Below are positions 1 through 9,080 of a stretch of 64,000 nt of DNA, piece after piece; within the stretch, counting starts at the first letter, position 1, and each line of letters begins with the position of its first letter. Location of the stretch: positions 1-64,000 of the forward strand of contig DHVZ01000095.1 of assembly GCA_002412925.1 (NCBI GenBank), in the 5' to 3' direction. The notes beneath the pieces were generated by a model, which saw only the letters and a list, made by a program, of their open reading frames with translations, was not told the origin of the DNA and did not search any database. Both the position numbers and the translations under genes were made by a program. The stretch comes from Anaerolineales bacterium UBA5195 (GTDB taxonomy: Bacteria > Chloroflexota > Anaerolineae > Anaerolineales > Villigracilaceae).

Positions 1-59
1 GGGTGGATTTGGTCTTCGCAAACTCTTATCCTACCCAAGTCTCACTTTTCTGACAACAT

Positions 60-422
60 TTGCGTGCACACTTGCTGAACGCAACCAACACCCACATCCG
101 CAGACATGTTAAAATTCAAGGATATGCCAACCCATTCGACCCTGAATGGGAAATATACCTTGAAAAACGCATACAAATCCGGATGAGAGACAAACTACAC
201 CCCAAACTGTTTGCTATATGGCAATCACAGGAAGGCAAATGCGCAGCCTGCCAGCAAATTATCACGTTCGAAGATGGCTGGCACACGCATCATGTAATCT
301 GGCGCTCCAAAGGTGGGGGCGACCAATTGAGCAACCTGCAAATGCTGCATCCCGCCTGTCACTGGCAAATTCACGCCAAAAGGTTAAAAGTTGTGAAACC
401 GCGTCCCGCAAGGGGCGTTTGA
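60..422 (+). pseudogene. Group II intron maturase C-terminal remnant with HNH domain
   Basis: This 120-codon stretch matches the last part of a bacterial group II intron-encoded protein: the linker IRRHVKIQGYANPFDPEWE, then an HNH nuclease with CAAC, a THHV histidine pair, SNLQMLHPAC and HWQIH. In such proteins this domain nicks the second target strand during retrohoming. A TGA at 51-53 closes the frame just upstream, and residues 1-17 of the preceding in-frame stretch do not resemble a maturase thumb. The reading frame is therefore broken, or the reverse transcriptase part lies in another frame outside the window. Intron RNA domains follow directly downstream, which supports the assignment. 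TTG at 60 is only the first possible start after the stop. Confidence 0.8.
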
Positions 423-429
423 AAGGCTT

Positions 430-499
430 GAGCCGGATGATGGGAAACTATCAAGTCCGGTTCTTAGAGGGCTTGGGGGCAGCAATGCCCCCCGGCTAC
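430..499 (+). ncRNA. Group II intron domains V and VI, 3' end
   Basis: GAGCCGGATGATGGGAAACT begins a 34-nt hairpin that closes with AAGTCCGGTTCT, the hallmark shape of catalytic domain V. A second hairpin (GGGGGC/GCCCCC arms, about 473-492) fits domain VI. The intron probably ends near 499 at CTAC, followed by exon CCGGCG. The rest of the ribozyme lies left of the window. The exact 3' splice site is inferred. Confidence 0.8.
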
Positions 500-729
500 C
501 CGGCGCCCAACAGTCCCTTTGGGACGACGAGATTTGTTCTGGGCCTGCTGGGTGACTGGCAATACTAGCGATGCCTGCTTTTTTGGGTTGCCAGTTATAA
601 GACACATCTTTTTTAACGTATTTATCTCGATCTTGAAGGCTACAGGCTCTTTGCTTGAACGCCATCAATGGCATTTTCACAGAGATTCCCAAAGGGCCAC
701 CTTCCCGGAATTCTTTTTGTTTTTGGCTG

Positions 730-735
730 TATAAT
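730..735 (+). promoter_or_regulatory. Candidate -10 box for the TIR-SPFH operon
   Basis: A perfect TATAAT lies 29 bases before the chosen ATG at 765, giving a 5' leader of about 23 nt. No convincing -35 hexamer is seen 17 bp upstream. Between the intron end and this box (500-729) I see no gene, only short inverted repeats (AGTCCC-TTT-GGGACG and CTGGCAA...TTGCCAG). Confidence 0.45.
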
Positions 736-764
736 TCAATTAACTCATTCTGGTGGGGAGCCAT

Positions 765-2816
765 ATGCCCAAGACCAAAAAGTTGCGCGTTTTCGTTTGC
801 CATACGTATGAGGACATAGCGAGAGCTCGTGAACTTTACCGCTACCTGAAAAAGCATCCTATCCAACCCTGGCTGGCCGCTGAAGACTTGATTCCCGGCC
901 AGGAGTGGGAGTCGGAAATCCCCAAGGCGCTGGAAACTTCAGATGTCATTATTATCTGTCTTTCTAAAAACTCGGTGGATAAAGAAGGCTACATCCAGAA
1001 AGAAATTAAATTTGCGTTAGATAAAGCCCTCAATATGCCGAAAGGCCGCATTTTTCTCATCCCGGCCCGGTTTGAAGATTGCGATGTTCCGCGTTTGTTA
1101 AGTAGTTACCAATGGGTGAACTTTTATGAGGAAGGTGGCTATGAAAAATTACTGCTCTCCCTGATCGCACGGGCTGAACAAATTGGCGCGCTCTCACCCC
1201 TCGAAGAAAACAATTTGATAGATGAAAAATTAATTAATAGGGATAATGAAGAGAAGAATATTCGTGAAGCAGAAGAAAGGGTTAGAAAATATAAGGATGA
1301 CCAAGAAAAAAGGGTAGGAAAGGAAAATATCCGCAAAGAGAATATCCAGAATTTATTCAAGGATCAGCAAGAATCGCCTATCCTAAAGCAGGATAGCAGC
1401 CAAGTCGCTATTAAAAAATCCTTAAAAATACCTAAAACATCTAGTGTTACAACTCCAATCGACAATGATAGTCGAATAGTTCATGAAACCGCTCCCGAGA
1501 CACAGGGAGCGAAGAAGGAACGAAAAGCTAGTAGTAGTATAAATCGGATGTTAGTTTCTTGTGCTGTTCATATAGCAATCCTTTTCTTTGGCTGGGTTAT
1601 TGATCAATGGATGGGGATACTACTTATTGCACCGCCCATATTGATAATTTATTACTTTTATCTTTACAGGCTGGCGGCCGTTTTAGTGCCTACTTCTAAT
1701 CCAGATGACCGCACCGAAAGATGGAAGCGGTATCTTATTTTTGTGACGTATACCTGGGGTATTCAATTCCCAATGTATGTTGTTGACGGGCATGCCTGGA
1801 AAAAACTTAAGGCGCGTATTCCAGGCAATTTCACCAGAGATTTACCCGTGCCGGGCCTGATTTGGACGCGGTCGCATCAGGTTGTGGCGATCACAAGCGG
1901 CATGAAATTTAAACGTTTGGACGGCCCGGGTGTGGTTTTTACCGGCAAAATGGAGCGGCCTTTCCAGGTATTCGATCTGCGCCTGCAGCTTCGAACCAAC
2001 GAGATCGACGTAGTCAGCAAGGATGGGATCAGCTTCAAAGCGCGTGTTTTTACAGCCTTCCGGTTGGATCCGGAGGCCTGGGACAAAGAAACCTATGAAA
2101 AAATGCGCCGGACGAATCCCATTTTGCGCGGCGCGGATAAGCCGACCCACACTTTGGGAAGTTTTCCTTTTTCTCACCAACGCATCCAGGCCACACTGGG
2201 CGTTACCAGCACCAAGGCAGCCTTGGGAGATCAGCTGATTTACTGGGACCAATGGGCGGTGAATATTGTCGAGAAAACGGCGCGCAAAGTCCTTTCACAG
2301 AAGAACCTGGATGAATTATGGCGCCCGGCCAGGGATGAAAAGTACGCCAACGCGCTGGATGGAATTGCAAAGGAAATCAAAGAAGAAGCGTTCCCTGTCT
2401 TGCGCAGCGCGGGAGTTCTGGTCTTCGCCGCCCGCGTTGTAAACTTTAATTTTCCGGGCGAACCAGGCCAGGTCGACGATATCTCAAAACAGCAAATCGC
2501 AACCTGGGGTTCTGAATGGGACGGAAAAAGCTCGAAGATTTTATCTGAAGCGCAGGCCGAGTCAGAATATGCGCAGCAAGAAGCGCGCGCCTATGGCCAA
2601 TCGATGTTGTTGGATGCCATTGCGCAGGGCTTGCAAAAAGCCCAGAAAATGCACCCGGACCTGCCTCGTTACATCATCGCAATGCGTTTCTTGAGCGCCT
2701 TGCAAGAATACAATCAAGCGCAGTCAGTCGAGAAAGATACAGATGATATCCGAGCTTATAATACGAAGTTAGAAGGGCAGCTTTTTCCAAACTCGGGTAA
2801 GGAGAAAAAATCATGA
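765..2816 (+). CDS. TIR - transmembrane - SPFH/band 7 protein
   Basis: 683 residues from ATG 765, chosen over GTG 753 because GGTGGGGAG sits 4 nt upstream. Residues 7-135 form a TIR domain (LRVFVCHTYED; candidate catalytic Glu80 in YIQKEIKFAL, the position of the NADase glutamate in active TIRs). A charged, helical, AT-rich linker runs to about 255. Two hydrophobic segments (about 262-308) form a membrane hairpin. Residues 365-600 resemble an SPFH/prohibitin-type domain, with a helical tail containing the Ala/Glu-rich AQAESEYAQQEARAYGQ typical of stomatins. The stop overlaps the next ATG (ATGA), so the two genes are translationally coupled. Plausible role: a membrane-scaffold-controlled TIR effector in antiphage or stress response. 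The domain calls are by eye and the role is inferred. Confidence 0.72.
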   Translation: MPKTKKLRVFVCHTYEDIARARELYRYLKKHPIQPWLAAEDLIPGQEWESEIPKALETSDVIIICLSKNSVDKEGYIQKEIKFALDKALNMPKGRIFLIPARFEDCDVPRLLSSYQWVNFYEEGGYEKLLLSLIARAEQIGALSPLEENNLIDEKLINRDNEEKNIREAEERVRKYKDDQEKRVGKENIRKENIQNLFKDQQESPILKQDSSQVAIKKSLKIPKTSSVTTPIDNDSRIVHETAPETQGAKKERKASSSINRMLVSCAVHIAILFFGWVIDQWMGILLIAPPILIIYYFYLYRLAAVLVPTSNPDDRTERWKRYLIFVTYTWGIQFPMYVVDGHAWKKLKARIPGNFTRDLPVPGLIWTRSHQVVAITSGMKFKRLDGPGVVFTGKMERPFQVFDLRLQLRTNEIDVVSKDGISFKARVFTAFRLDPEAWDKETYEKMRRTNPILRGADKPTHTLGSFPFSHQRIQATLGVTSTKAALGDQLIYWDQWAVNIVEKTARKVLSQKNLDELWRPARDEKYANALDGIAKEIKEEAFPVLRSAGVLVFAARVVNFNFPGEPGQVDDISKQQIATWGSEWDGKSSKILSEAQAESEYAQQEARAYGQSMLLDAIAQGLQKAQKMHPDLPRYIIAMRFLSALQEYNQAQSVEKDTDDIRAYNTKLEGQLFPNSGKEKKS

Positions 2817-4249
2817 ATTTTTCCTCTCCTGAGAAACCAGACAGCAGGCAAAAGGCTTACATGCGTAAACAAACTTTTCATGATGTGAACAGATATCGAA
2901 GTGGTTTAAATTTGTCGATCTTCGTATTGTTTTTACTTATACTAGCATATGCAATTTCTCACACAGCATTATTCGCGTTTTTAGAAACATATTTTCCCTT
3001 TTTACGGGGAACTCTTGCCTTTTTCCACTCGATGCCATCGCCATTCCTTGGAACCTATTATTTTCTTCTGCAAAAATTATTTACCGTAGTAGTTGTTTCC
3101 TTGTACTTGTTGTTTTTCGTGATCATGCCTTCCTATGGTTTTGCAGCAAGATTCCTTATCGAGTTTTACCATCCTCCAAACAACATAAATCTGACTAAAG
3201 TAATTAATCATCGCCTTTTTGGGGCATCTGAATTTCCGACATTGTTAAATTTTTCGAAAATTAAACACATCATTGCTAGTGATGGCGAGATTGACCAAAG
3301 TGATCAATGGCTCGCCTGGTCAGTCTGCAATTTGGGTGGTCCCGCCATGCTGAATGTATTTGATGGCTGCGCCCTTTACCTTGAACGCGGGAACCGTTTC
3401 TCGCGCGTTGTCGGCCCCGGTCACCAGGTCCCTTTTTTGGAATGGTTTGAGACGATCAAGTATGTCGTTGACTTGCGTCCCAAGGTGAAGGAGGCTGGTT
3501 TTGATGTCTGGACCAAGGATGGGATCAAGGTCAAATTTAGTATCAAAATCGAATGCCGTATTGGGGATCCTGCCAAACACGACCCCGCCTCCAGCTTGAT
3601 GTATCCATACGACCCGCAGGCGGTCAAGAAAGCCATTGAGCGTTATTCGCTCCGTTGGCCGAATCGCATAGATGGGGAACCTAGCGAATTTACCTGGGTC
3701 GATGCTGCCTGGGGGCAGGTGACCGGCATTGTCCCAAGTTACGTTGGCAGCCGCATGTTGGATGATTTGTTCATCGCAGATCGGATGCGGGGGCAGATCC
3801 TGTCGCCTGAGGCCATCAAGGAAATCTTCGAAAAGCTCAATCAAGCCACCAACGGCTTTGGAGTTTTCATTACAGATTTCCAGATTTTAAAAATTGAAAT
3901 CCCGAAAGAGGTGGAAGACCGCCAGAAAGATCGCTGGAAGGCTGAAAGACAAAGCATTGCCACCATCGTCGAGGGCAAAGCCAAGGCCCTCAGCATCCGC
4001 ACCCAGCAAAAAGCCCGGGCTGACGCCCAACGCGATCTCATCCTGGCGATTGCCGATGGTCTTGAAAAGAATATCAACAGGGATGAAAACGAGGGCGATA
4101 AGGAACGCTTTATCGAGCCATTGCTTTTATCCTTCTCGGGCGTCCTGGACGAGAGCTTGAGAAATCCATTGCTGCGAGCGAATCTTGCCAAAGATACGCT
4201 TGAAGTACTGGAGAAATTACAGAATATGCTTGAAAAACCGTCCTCCTAA
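2813..4249 (+). CDS. Membrane SPFH/band 7-like partner protein
   Basis: 478 residues, overlapping the upstream TIR gene by ATGA. There are N-terminal membrane segments at about 32-60 and 75-120, then an SPFH-like domain from about 170. This parallels the partner: FDVWTKDGIKVKFSIKIECR here and IDVVSKDGISFKARVFTAFR there are the same motif. A helical C-terminal half (EVEDRQKDRWKAERQSI, ALSIRTQQKARADAQRDL) is typical of flotillin/stomatin coiled regions. It has no TIR or other effector domain, so it is probably the structural or sensing partner that co-oligomerises with the TIR-SPFH protein at the membrane. It could also be an ordinary stomatin homologue, but the coupling and shared fold argue for one complex. 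Confidence 0.65.
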   Translation: MNFSSPEKPDSRQKAYMRKQTFHDVNRYRSGLNLSIFVLFLLILAYAISHTALFAFLETYFPFLRGTLAFFHSMPSPFLGTYYFLLQKLFTVVVVSLYLLFFVIMPSYGFAARFLIEFYHPPNNINLTKVINHRLFGASEFPTLLNFSKIKHIIASDGEIDQSDQWLAWSVCNLGGPAMLNVFDGCALYLERGNRFSRVVGPGHQVPFLEWFETIKYVVDLRPKVKEAGFDVWTKDGIKVKFSIKIECRIGDPAKHDPASSLMYPYDPQAVKKAIERYSLRWPNRIDGEPSEFTWVDAAWGQVTGIVPSYVGSRMLDDLFIADRMRGQILSPEAIKEIFEKLNQATNGFGVFITDFQILKIEIPKEVEDRQKDRWKAERQSIATIVEGKAKALSIRTQQKARADAQRDLILAIADGLEKNINRDENEGDKERFIEPLLLSFSGVLDESLRNPLLRANLAKDTLEVLEKLQNMLEKPSS

Positions 4250-4250
4250 A

Positions 4251-4291
4251 ATCAATGCAACCAAGTTCTGCGAGAACTTGATTGCATTGAT
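4251..4291. terminator. Hairpin between convergent operons
   Basis: 19-bp arms (4251-4269 and 4273-4291) with one mismatch and a 3-nt loop lie 2 bp after the SPFH stop, where the plus-strand pair meets the minus-strand element. There is no clear U-tract. It probably serves as a terminator or transcript end for the plus-strand operon. Confidence 0.55.
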
Positions 4292-4398
4292 GAACCTGCG
4301 ACACCGGCTCAAGCAGGTCTGTACTCAATACTACGGTTGAATCCATGAAATGGCGAAGGCGCAGAGAATTTCTACACATGAGCTTGCGTCTAACAAAA

Positions 4399-7300
4399 CT
4401 ACCCCACCTCCCCCACCCTCAACACCCTCAAAATATCCTCATCCGCAGGCTCCACGCACTGGATGAAGGCTGGCTGGATCAGCACCGGCTCGATGTCATA
4501 GACCTCCGCACTATAACCCAGCTTCACAATGGCGTAGGTCTTCGGGATGCGCGCCAGGTAGCGTTTGTATTCCGTGTTCACCATGCCCTTCTCAGACTTG
4601 CCCAGGTGCGGCAGGATCATGTCGCGATCCTTGGCATCCTTGGTTTGGAAGGCGAACAGGTTGGCGCAGGACGAAAAGATGCCCTGGGGGATTTTGGAAA
4701 CGGTTTGCGCCAACAGGTGCAGGAAGACCCCATACTTGCGCCCATCCCGCCACATGCTCTCCCAGATGGCTGCCACCGAGCCGCCGCCGCTGTTGTTATC
4801 GGTATCCGAGGCCGCCCCGCTTGAAACGCCAGACAAGACCTTATTGGCTTCTTCAAAGAAGATATCCATGACCGGGAACCGGCCTCCCGCCAGGCTCTCC
4901 CGGCGGCGGACAACCGCATCGTAATACAAAACGGTCGCCAGCAGGCTGAAGAGCGCCGCTTTCACGAACTCATCCATCTCCGCGCCACCCTCGATGACCG
5001 CAATACCCCAGGCGTCATCCTGGGTTCCCAGCAATCCGAGGTCTTCGATCGCCAGGCTGTCCGCGCCCGGACCGTACTGCTGCAACATCTGTCCTTCCTC
5101 GAACTGCTCCAGGCGCAAGAGCACTCCTTCGAGTGAAGTCCGGCTGGCCTGGTCGCCTTTTCCGAGCGCGGCGTAGTACTTGCGCAAGACCCACATCCAA
5201 TCGACGATACTGACATTCTTACTGCGTAAAACAGCCAGGGTCTGCTGCTGCTCGGGGGGTAAGTTGTGGACACTCAGCCCCGGTTGTGAGCCCAGGGCAT
5301 CGGCTTCGGCTTTCGTCAGGAAACTTTCCAACCCATTGAACAAAACCCCCGCGGAAGTGTAGACCTCGGTCAGCGCGCGGCGCATAAAGCCCAACTGGCG
5401 CGGCCCCATCCGTCCAGCATTGGCAAAGAGTTCACAGATCATCGTCCGGTAGCGCGAGGCCTCGACCCGCTTCGGGATTTGCAGGAAGTTCCAGCGCAGC
5501 GGGCGTTTCGCGCCGGGGAACAATTGGCGCACATCGACCCGACCCTGTGCACCCGGCCAGTTCAGCGCCCGGCGCCAACCCTGGCCGAAATCCAGGATGA
5601 TGATCCGGTGATGGAGTTTCGTGAGCAGCTCGAAGGCCAGGCGCTCGGCGGCCACCGATTTCCCGAAGCCGGTATCCCCCACGAAAGCGGAGTGAAAGTG
5701 ACGCCCGGCATCCAGTTTCAGGGCGGCGTTGGTCAGCTGCCCGGTCTCCACCGAGAACTGGCGGCCCAGGAGCAGCTCACCTGGCATATCCGGGTAAAAG
5801 GCAAAAGCGGGCGTCTCCTCCTGGGTCGTCAGGGCCGCGCCCTGTTCAAAGACACCCGGCGCAACATAGGCCGCGGTCTGGAGCATGGTCAGGAGGGTCG
5901 AGTCCAGGTAACCGGAGAGCACCCCCGGGATGCGCTCGGCGCGGGTCGAGGGCGTGAAAACCGCCGCGTGTTTGCGGATGTAAGCCTGCTCTGCTTCGGC
6001 CAGGGCGCGGCACTGCACCCCGGCAACCACGTCTTCGGCGCCCTGGAAGGCTTCCGGGATCAATCCCATCAACGCCTGCGCCCCGCGCTCGCTGCGCGCC
6101 AGGGCATAGACATCCGTGTAGAACGCGCCTTCGATGCTGGCGATGTTCAGGAGCTTCTGGTGGGTGCGCATGATCTGCGTGATCAGCATGGCCGGGTCGT
6201 TCTGCCACTGGGCCGATTCCCCGATCGAAAAGGAAGGCGCGATCCCCACCATCAGCCCGGAACTGGCCGAGCGCCCAATCCCCAGACCGGTCGCTTCGCC
6301 CGCGGATTTGGTGCTGGACTGGCTGGCGGTGTCGGCGCTGGATTGGGTGCTGCTCGAGCTGGTCGTGTCCGCCGTGGAGTTGGTCTCAGAGCCCGACTCG
6401 CCCCAGGATTCCGATTCAGACTGCGTGGCTCCGACACTGTTCGAGACGCCGTGACTGGTGGAGGTGCCGCGACTGACAGTATCGGTGGTGCCGGTGGTGT
6501 CAGAACTGGATGAGCCGCTGGTGGTTCCCCAGGATTCCCCCCAATTGCTCATACTGCCCTCGGAGGAGCCCTGGTTATATCCGGCATTGAGCTTGACGCC
6601 GCCCAGGCCCAGGGCCTTGGCGATCCCACTGATGATCGGGAGATCTTTGCCATCCGCGCTGGCCCCGGCGCTCCAGCCTTCGGAAGTCGAATGCGATTTG
6701 CCGCCGCCGACCGAGGTACCGTGGCTCTTGCTGCTGAAACTGCCTTCGGTGTGGCTGACGCTGTCCGAATGGGAAGTGCCTTCCGACGTACCGGTCCCGT
6801 CTGAAACCGCCGAACCGGTTGAAACCGAGCTGCCTTTGGAAACAGAATGCGACCAACCCTGGGAACTGGCGTGCCCGACCGTGTGCGCGGTGCCTTCAGA
6901 TTCGGCCTGGCCATCCGTGTGCGCCTGCCCGGTCGACTCGGCTGTGCCGGTGCTCTGCCCGTAATTGCGCGAAGCCGATTCGGCCAGCGCCCCGGAGAGC
7001 ATGGCAGGCAGGCTGACGCCAAAACTGGCCGAGCGCACCCCGCTCTGCTGGCTGGCCCAGATCGACGATTCTTCGGCCAGCCCGGCCAGCAGCGAGGCAA
7101 TCGCCCTGACCGGAATGCTGTAGGCCAGGGCCATCAGCAGGAATTCTTCGCCCAGGCCGGACATGCCCCGATAGAGGATTTCGTTCTGCTGGAGCGACAT
7201 ATTCTGCGCCGCTGTATCGGCTTCAATCAGCGGGTTGCGGCTGTTTTTATTACCTTCGCGCACGTTCTCGCGCGGGTCAGGATGTCCAACCGTGACGATC

Positions 7301-7821
7301 GCGTGCGGGAACTGTTCCAGGGCGCCGTACAGCCATTGGGCGATGCGGGTGCTGAGCGGTTCGAGGCGCAGTTGGCGATAGGCGCCCTTCAGACCGGCTT
7401 CCAGGACAGCCAGGTCGCGGCCAGACTGCCGGACAGCTTCGTCCCTGTCCGCCGCGAAGGCGGCGACGCCGTAGCACTGGACGATCCCGACCGCCGGTTC
7501 GTCGAAGATCCCGGCAGCCACGTAGACCAGGTTGACGTTCGCGCCATTCACCCCGCGCAGCACGGAGCGCATCTTCTGGAGCAGACCGGCGTCCGAGCGG
7601 GCTTCGACCGGGATGAACTTGACGTGCAGCAGCCGGACGACCCGGTAGCCGCTCCACTCCTGCCCGGCTTCGCGTTCGGTGACCTGGAACCAGAGATAGT
7701 CCAGGCGGTCGCCATCGAAAACGACATTCCCGGCATGGACACTCAGATCATCCGGCGCAAGAATCGCGGTGTTTGCCGGGTGCAGCCATTTTGGGATCAG
7801 TTCCTGGACGGTCTTGATCAT
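4399..7821 (-). CDS. VirB4/TraC-like conjugation ATPase with Ser/Gly-rich insert
   Basis: 1,140 residues. The C-terminal half is a P-loop motor of the VirB4/TraC/HerA class: Walker A GDTGFGKS at 715-722, the strand RIIILDFGQGWR, and a Walker B-like MDIFFEEANKVLSG near 1,000. In type IV secretion this ATPase sits at the inner face of the membrane and powers pilus or DNA transfer. Residues about 284-520 are an extraordinary low-complexity stretch built from S, G, T, H and E, interrupted at 393-415 by a hydrophobic patch (LPIISGIAKALGLGGVK). Such Ser-rich inserts are known from conjugation-type ATP-binding proteins of monoderm plasmids. The ATG overlaps the upstream gene's stop (ATGA), so it is the last gene of an operon. 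It could be TraC-like rather than VirB4 proper. Confidence 0.75.
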   Translation of the reverse strand: MIKTVQELIPKWLHPANTAILAPDDLSVHAGNVVFDGDRLDYLWFQVTEREAGQEWSGYRVVRLLHVKFIPVEARSDAGLLQKMRSVLRGVNGANVNLVYVAAGIFDEPAVGIVQCYGVAAFAADRDEAVRQSGRDLAVLEAGLKGAYRQLRLEPLSTRIAQWLYGALEQFPHAIVTVGHPDPRENVREGNKNSRNPLIEADTAAQNMSLQQNEILYRGMSGLGEEFLLMALAYSIPVRAIASLLAGLAEESSIWASQQSGVRSASFGVSLPAMLSGALAESASRNYGQSTGTAESTGQAHTDGQAESEGTAHTVGHASSQGWSHSVSKGSSVSTGSAVSDGTGTSEGTSHSDSVSHTEGSFSSKSHGTSVGGGKSHSTSEGWSAGASADGKDLPIISGIAKALGLGGVKLNAGYNQGSSEGSMSNWGESWGTTSGSSSSDTTGTTDTVSRGTSTSHGVSNSVGATQSESESWGESGSETNSTADTTSSSSTQSSADTASQSSTKSAGEATGLGIGRSASSGLMVGIAPSFSIGESAQWQNDPAMLITQIMRTHQKLLNIASIEGAFYTDVYALARSERGAQALMGLIPEAFQGAEDVVAGVQCRALAEAEQAYIRKHAAVFTPSTRAERIPGVLSGYLDSTLLTMLQTAAYVAPGVFEQGAALTTQEETPAFAFYPDMPGELLLGRQFSVETGQLTNAALKLDAGRHFHSAFVGDTGFGKSVAAERLAFELLTKLHHRIIILDFGQGWRRALNWPGAQGRVDVRQLFPGAKRPLRWNFLQIPKRVEASRYRTMICELFANAGRMGPRQLGFMRRALTEVYTSAGVLFNGLESFLTKAEADALGSQPGLSVHNLPPEQQQTLAVLRSKNVSIVDWMWVLRKYYAALGKGDQASRTSLEGVLLRLEQFEEGQMLQQYGPGADSLAIEDLGLLGTQDDAWGIAVIEGGAEMDEFVKAALFSLLATVLYYDAVVRRRESLAGGRFPVMDIFFEEANKVLSGVSSGAASDTDNNSGGGSVAAIWESMWRDGRKYGVFLHLLAQTVSKIPQGIFSSCANLFAFQTKDAKDRDMILPHLGKSEKGMVNTEYKRYLARIPKTYAIVKLGYSAEVYDIEPVLIQPAFIQCVEPADEDILRVLRVGEVG

Positions 7822-8288
7822 GCGGGCTGGGAAACTGGGGTGAAAAGAACAGGAATGGGCGCAGGAGTCGGGGCAACCGCCTCCGCCTGGCTGCCTGGCA
7901 TGAAGGCGTTCCAGAGGTCAGCCAGGTACTCCGTATTCCCGTAACCGGTGACCTGGGCAATGGCCTGCTGGGAGTGAGCCAAATCCAGGCGACCGGCGTC
8001 TGCGTCGGCATAGAGATGCGGTGCCAGGAGTTCGGTCGAGGACGGGCGCGCCGTGGGTAGGGAGTCCAGGAAGCTTTCGATCTCAGAAACTTCATCTTTC
8101 GGGATGCTGAAACAGATTTCAGGCTGGCAGGCGCTCGAGTAAAACCCGAGAAAGAAAAAATAAATCCCCCGATCCATCAGAAACAGGGCGAGATATTTGG
8201 CGGCATATTGATCCGGCGCTTCAATCCGATACGAACGCCGGGCCGGGCTATCCTGCGTGACAACAACGGGGAGGCTTTTCTGCTTCAT
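7818..8288 (-). CDS. Hypothetical protein upstream of the VirB4-like ATPase
   Basis: 156 residues starting MKQKSLPVVVTQ. The start is chosen at 8288 because AAGGAGTGTTTG lies just before it, whereas longer starts have no ribosome site. I recognise no family. The middle is hydrophobic (YLALFLMDRGIYFFFLGFY), perhaps one buried helix, and the tail is Pro/Ala-rich (VAPTPAPIPVLFTPV). It ends in an ATGA overlap with the ATPase gene, so the two products are made together and this may be an adaptor of the transfer machine. Confidence 0.6.
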   Translation of the reverse strand: MKQKSLPVVVTQDSPARRSYRIEAPDQYAAKYLALFLMDRGIYFFFLGFYSSACQPEICFSIPKDEVSEIESFLDSLPTARPSSTELLAPHLYADADAGRLDLAHSQQAIAQVTGYGNTEYLADLWNAFMPGSQAEAVAPTPAPIPVLFTPVSQPA

Positions 8289-8313
8289 CAAACACTCCTT
8301 CTTGAGGTTGGTC

Positions 8314-8511
8314 TTACTTGAAGAGAGCTGGCTGGAAACCATTCCGCAGCACTTGAATGGCTGCCTGAAGTTCCTTCCGGCGTTCAACCGCGGCAAGCGC
8401 CGCCGGATAATCCGCGCCGTATTTTGTACAGAGATTGGCGTGGACAGCCAGCGACTGGTACTCATGTTGCATGGCTGCGATGGCGATCTGGATGGCTTGC
8501 TTGGGTTGCAT
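8314..8511 (-). CDS. Small helical protein, 65 aa
   Basis: Starts MQPKQAIQIAIAAMQHEYQ, with AAGGAGCGCCC directly before ATG. The composition (A, Q, E, L, R) predicts two amphipathic helices and no membrane segment. The family is unknown. It lies 25 bp upstream of the next gene of the operon, so it is probably an accessory protein of the mobile element. Confidence 0.6.
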   Translation of the reverse strand: MQPKQAIQIAIAAMQHEYQSLAVHANLCTKYGADYPAALAAVERRKELQAAIQVLRNGFQPALFK

Positions 8512-8597
8512 GGGCGCTCCTTGGAAACGGGATCAGGGTCAGCCTGACCTGCTCACAAATCGGAAACTTGTGGGCAGGCAATGCGGAGCCTGAGGGC

Positions 8598-9077
8598 TTA
8601 TTCCTGGTTGGTGAAGATCGGCGGAGTGGGCACTTTTGCCAGCTTGAACAGCCGGTGGATCTGCTTCCTGGCCCAGGCGATGTCTGCGGGGCGGTTGAAG
8701 ATGCTCTCCTTCCCGTGCAGCGCTTTCCGGGTTTCGGAGTTGGTGTAGCGCTCCGGCAGCTGGTCTGCGAGGGCGTAGGCCGCGGTCGACAGGTTCAGGC
8801 CGACGATCGCTTCCGCGTCCCAGTGCCAGTGGACGGAAGCGACATATTCGCAGGCTTTGGCAAAAGCGCCCGGGAACATGGTCGGGGCCACTGCTTCCCA
8901 GCCTTCCGGGTGTTCAGTCGGTGTGCACCAGATCTGGAAACCGGCGGAACCGGCTTCGAAGATGGCCTCCGTGTCTGGGTTGGTGGCGATATCCAGTTTG
9001 CGGGCGGCTTCCAGAACTGGCCGCATCCGCCGGTGTTCGGACGAGTAGGACGGTTTGAGCGGGGTGGTGTCACGCAT
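8598..9077 (-). CDS. Hypothetical protein, mobile-element accessory
   Basis: 159 residues starting MRDTTPLKPSYSSEHRRM. It has no signal peptide or transmembrane segment and many Trp and aromatic residues in the middle (GFQIWCTPTEHPEGWEA, VASVHWHWDAEAIVG). I do not recognise it. The start GAGGAG lies about 10 nt upstream, inside the end of the preceding gene's sequence, and the gap to that gene is only 3 bp, so it is co-transcribed. An imperfect 11-bp-arm hairpin at 8549-8579 follows it and may limit read-through. Confidence 0.6.
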   Translation of the reverse strand: MRDTTPLKPSYSSEHRRMRPVLEAARKLDIATNPDTEAIFEAGSAGFQIWCTPTEHPEGWEAVAPTMFPGAFAKACEYVASVHWHWDAEAIVGLNLSTAAYALADQLPERYTNSETRKALHGKESIFNRPADIAWARKQIHRLFKLAKVPTPPIFTNQE

Positions 9078-9080
9078 GGC

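Noticed and set aside
765..4249. TIR-SPFH pair as a Thoeris-like system
   Set aside because: There is no SIR2/SLOG-type ThsA partner; the second gene is another SPFH protein, so the name would not fit.
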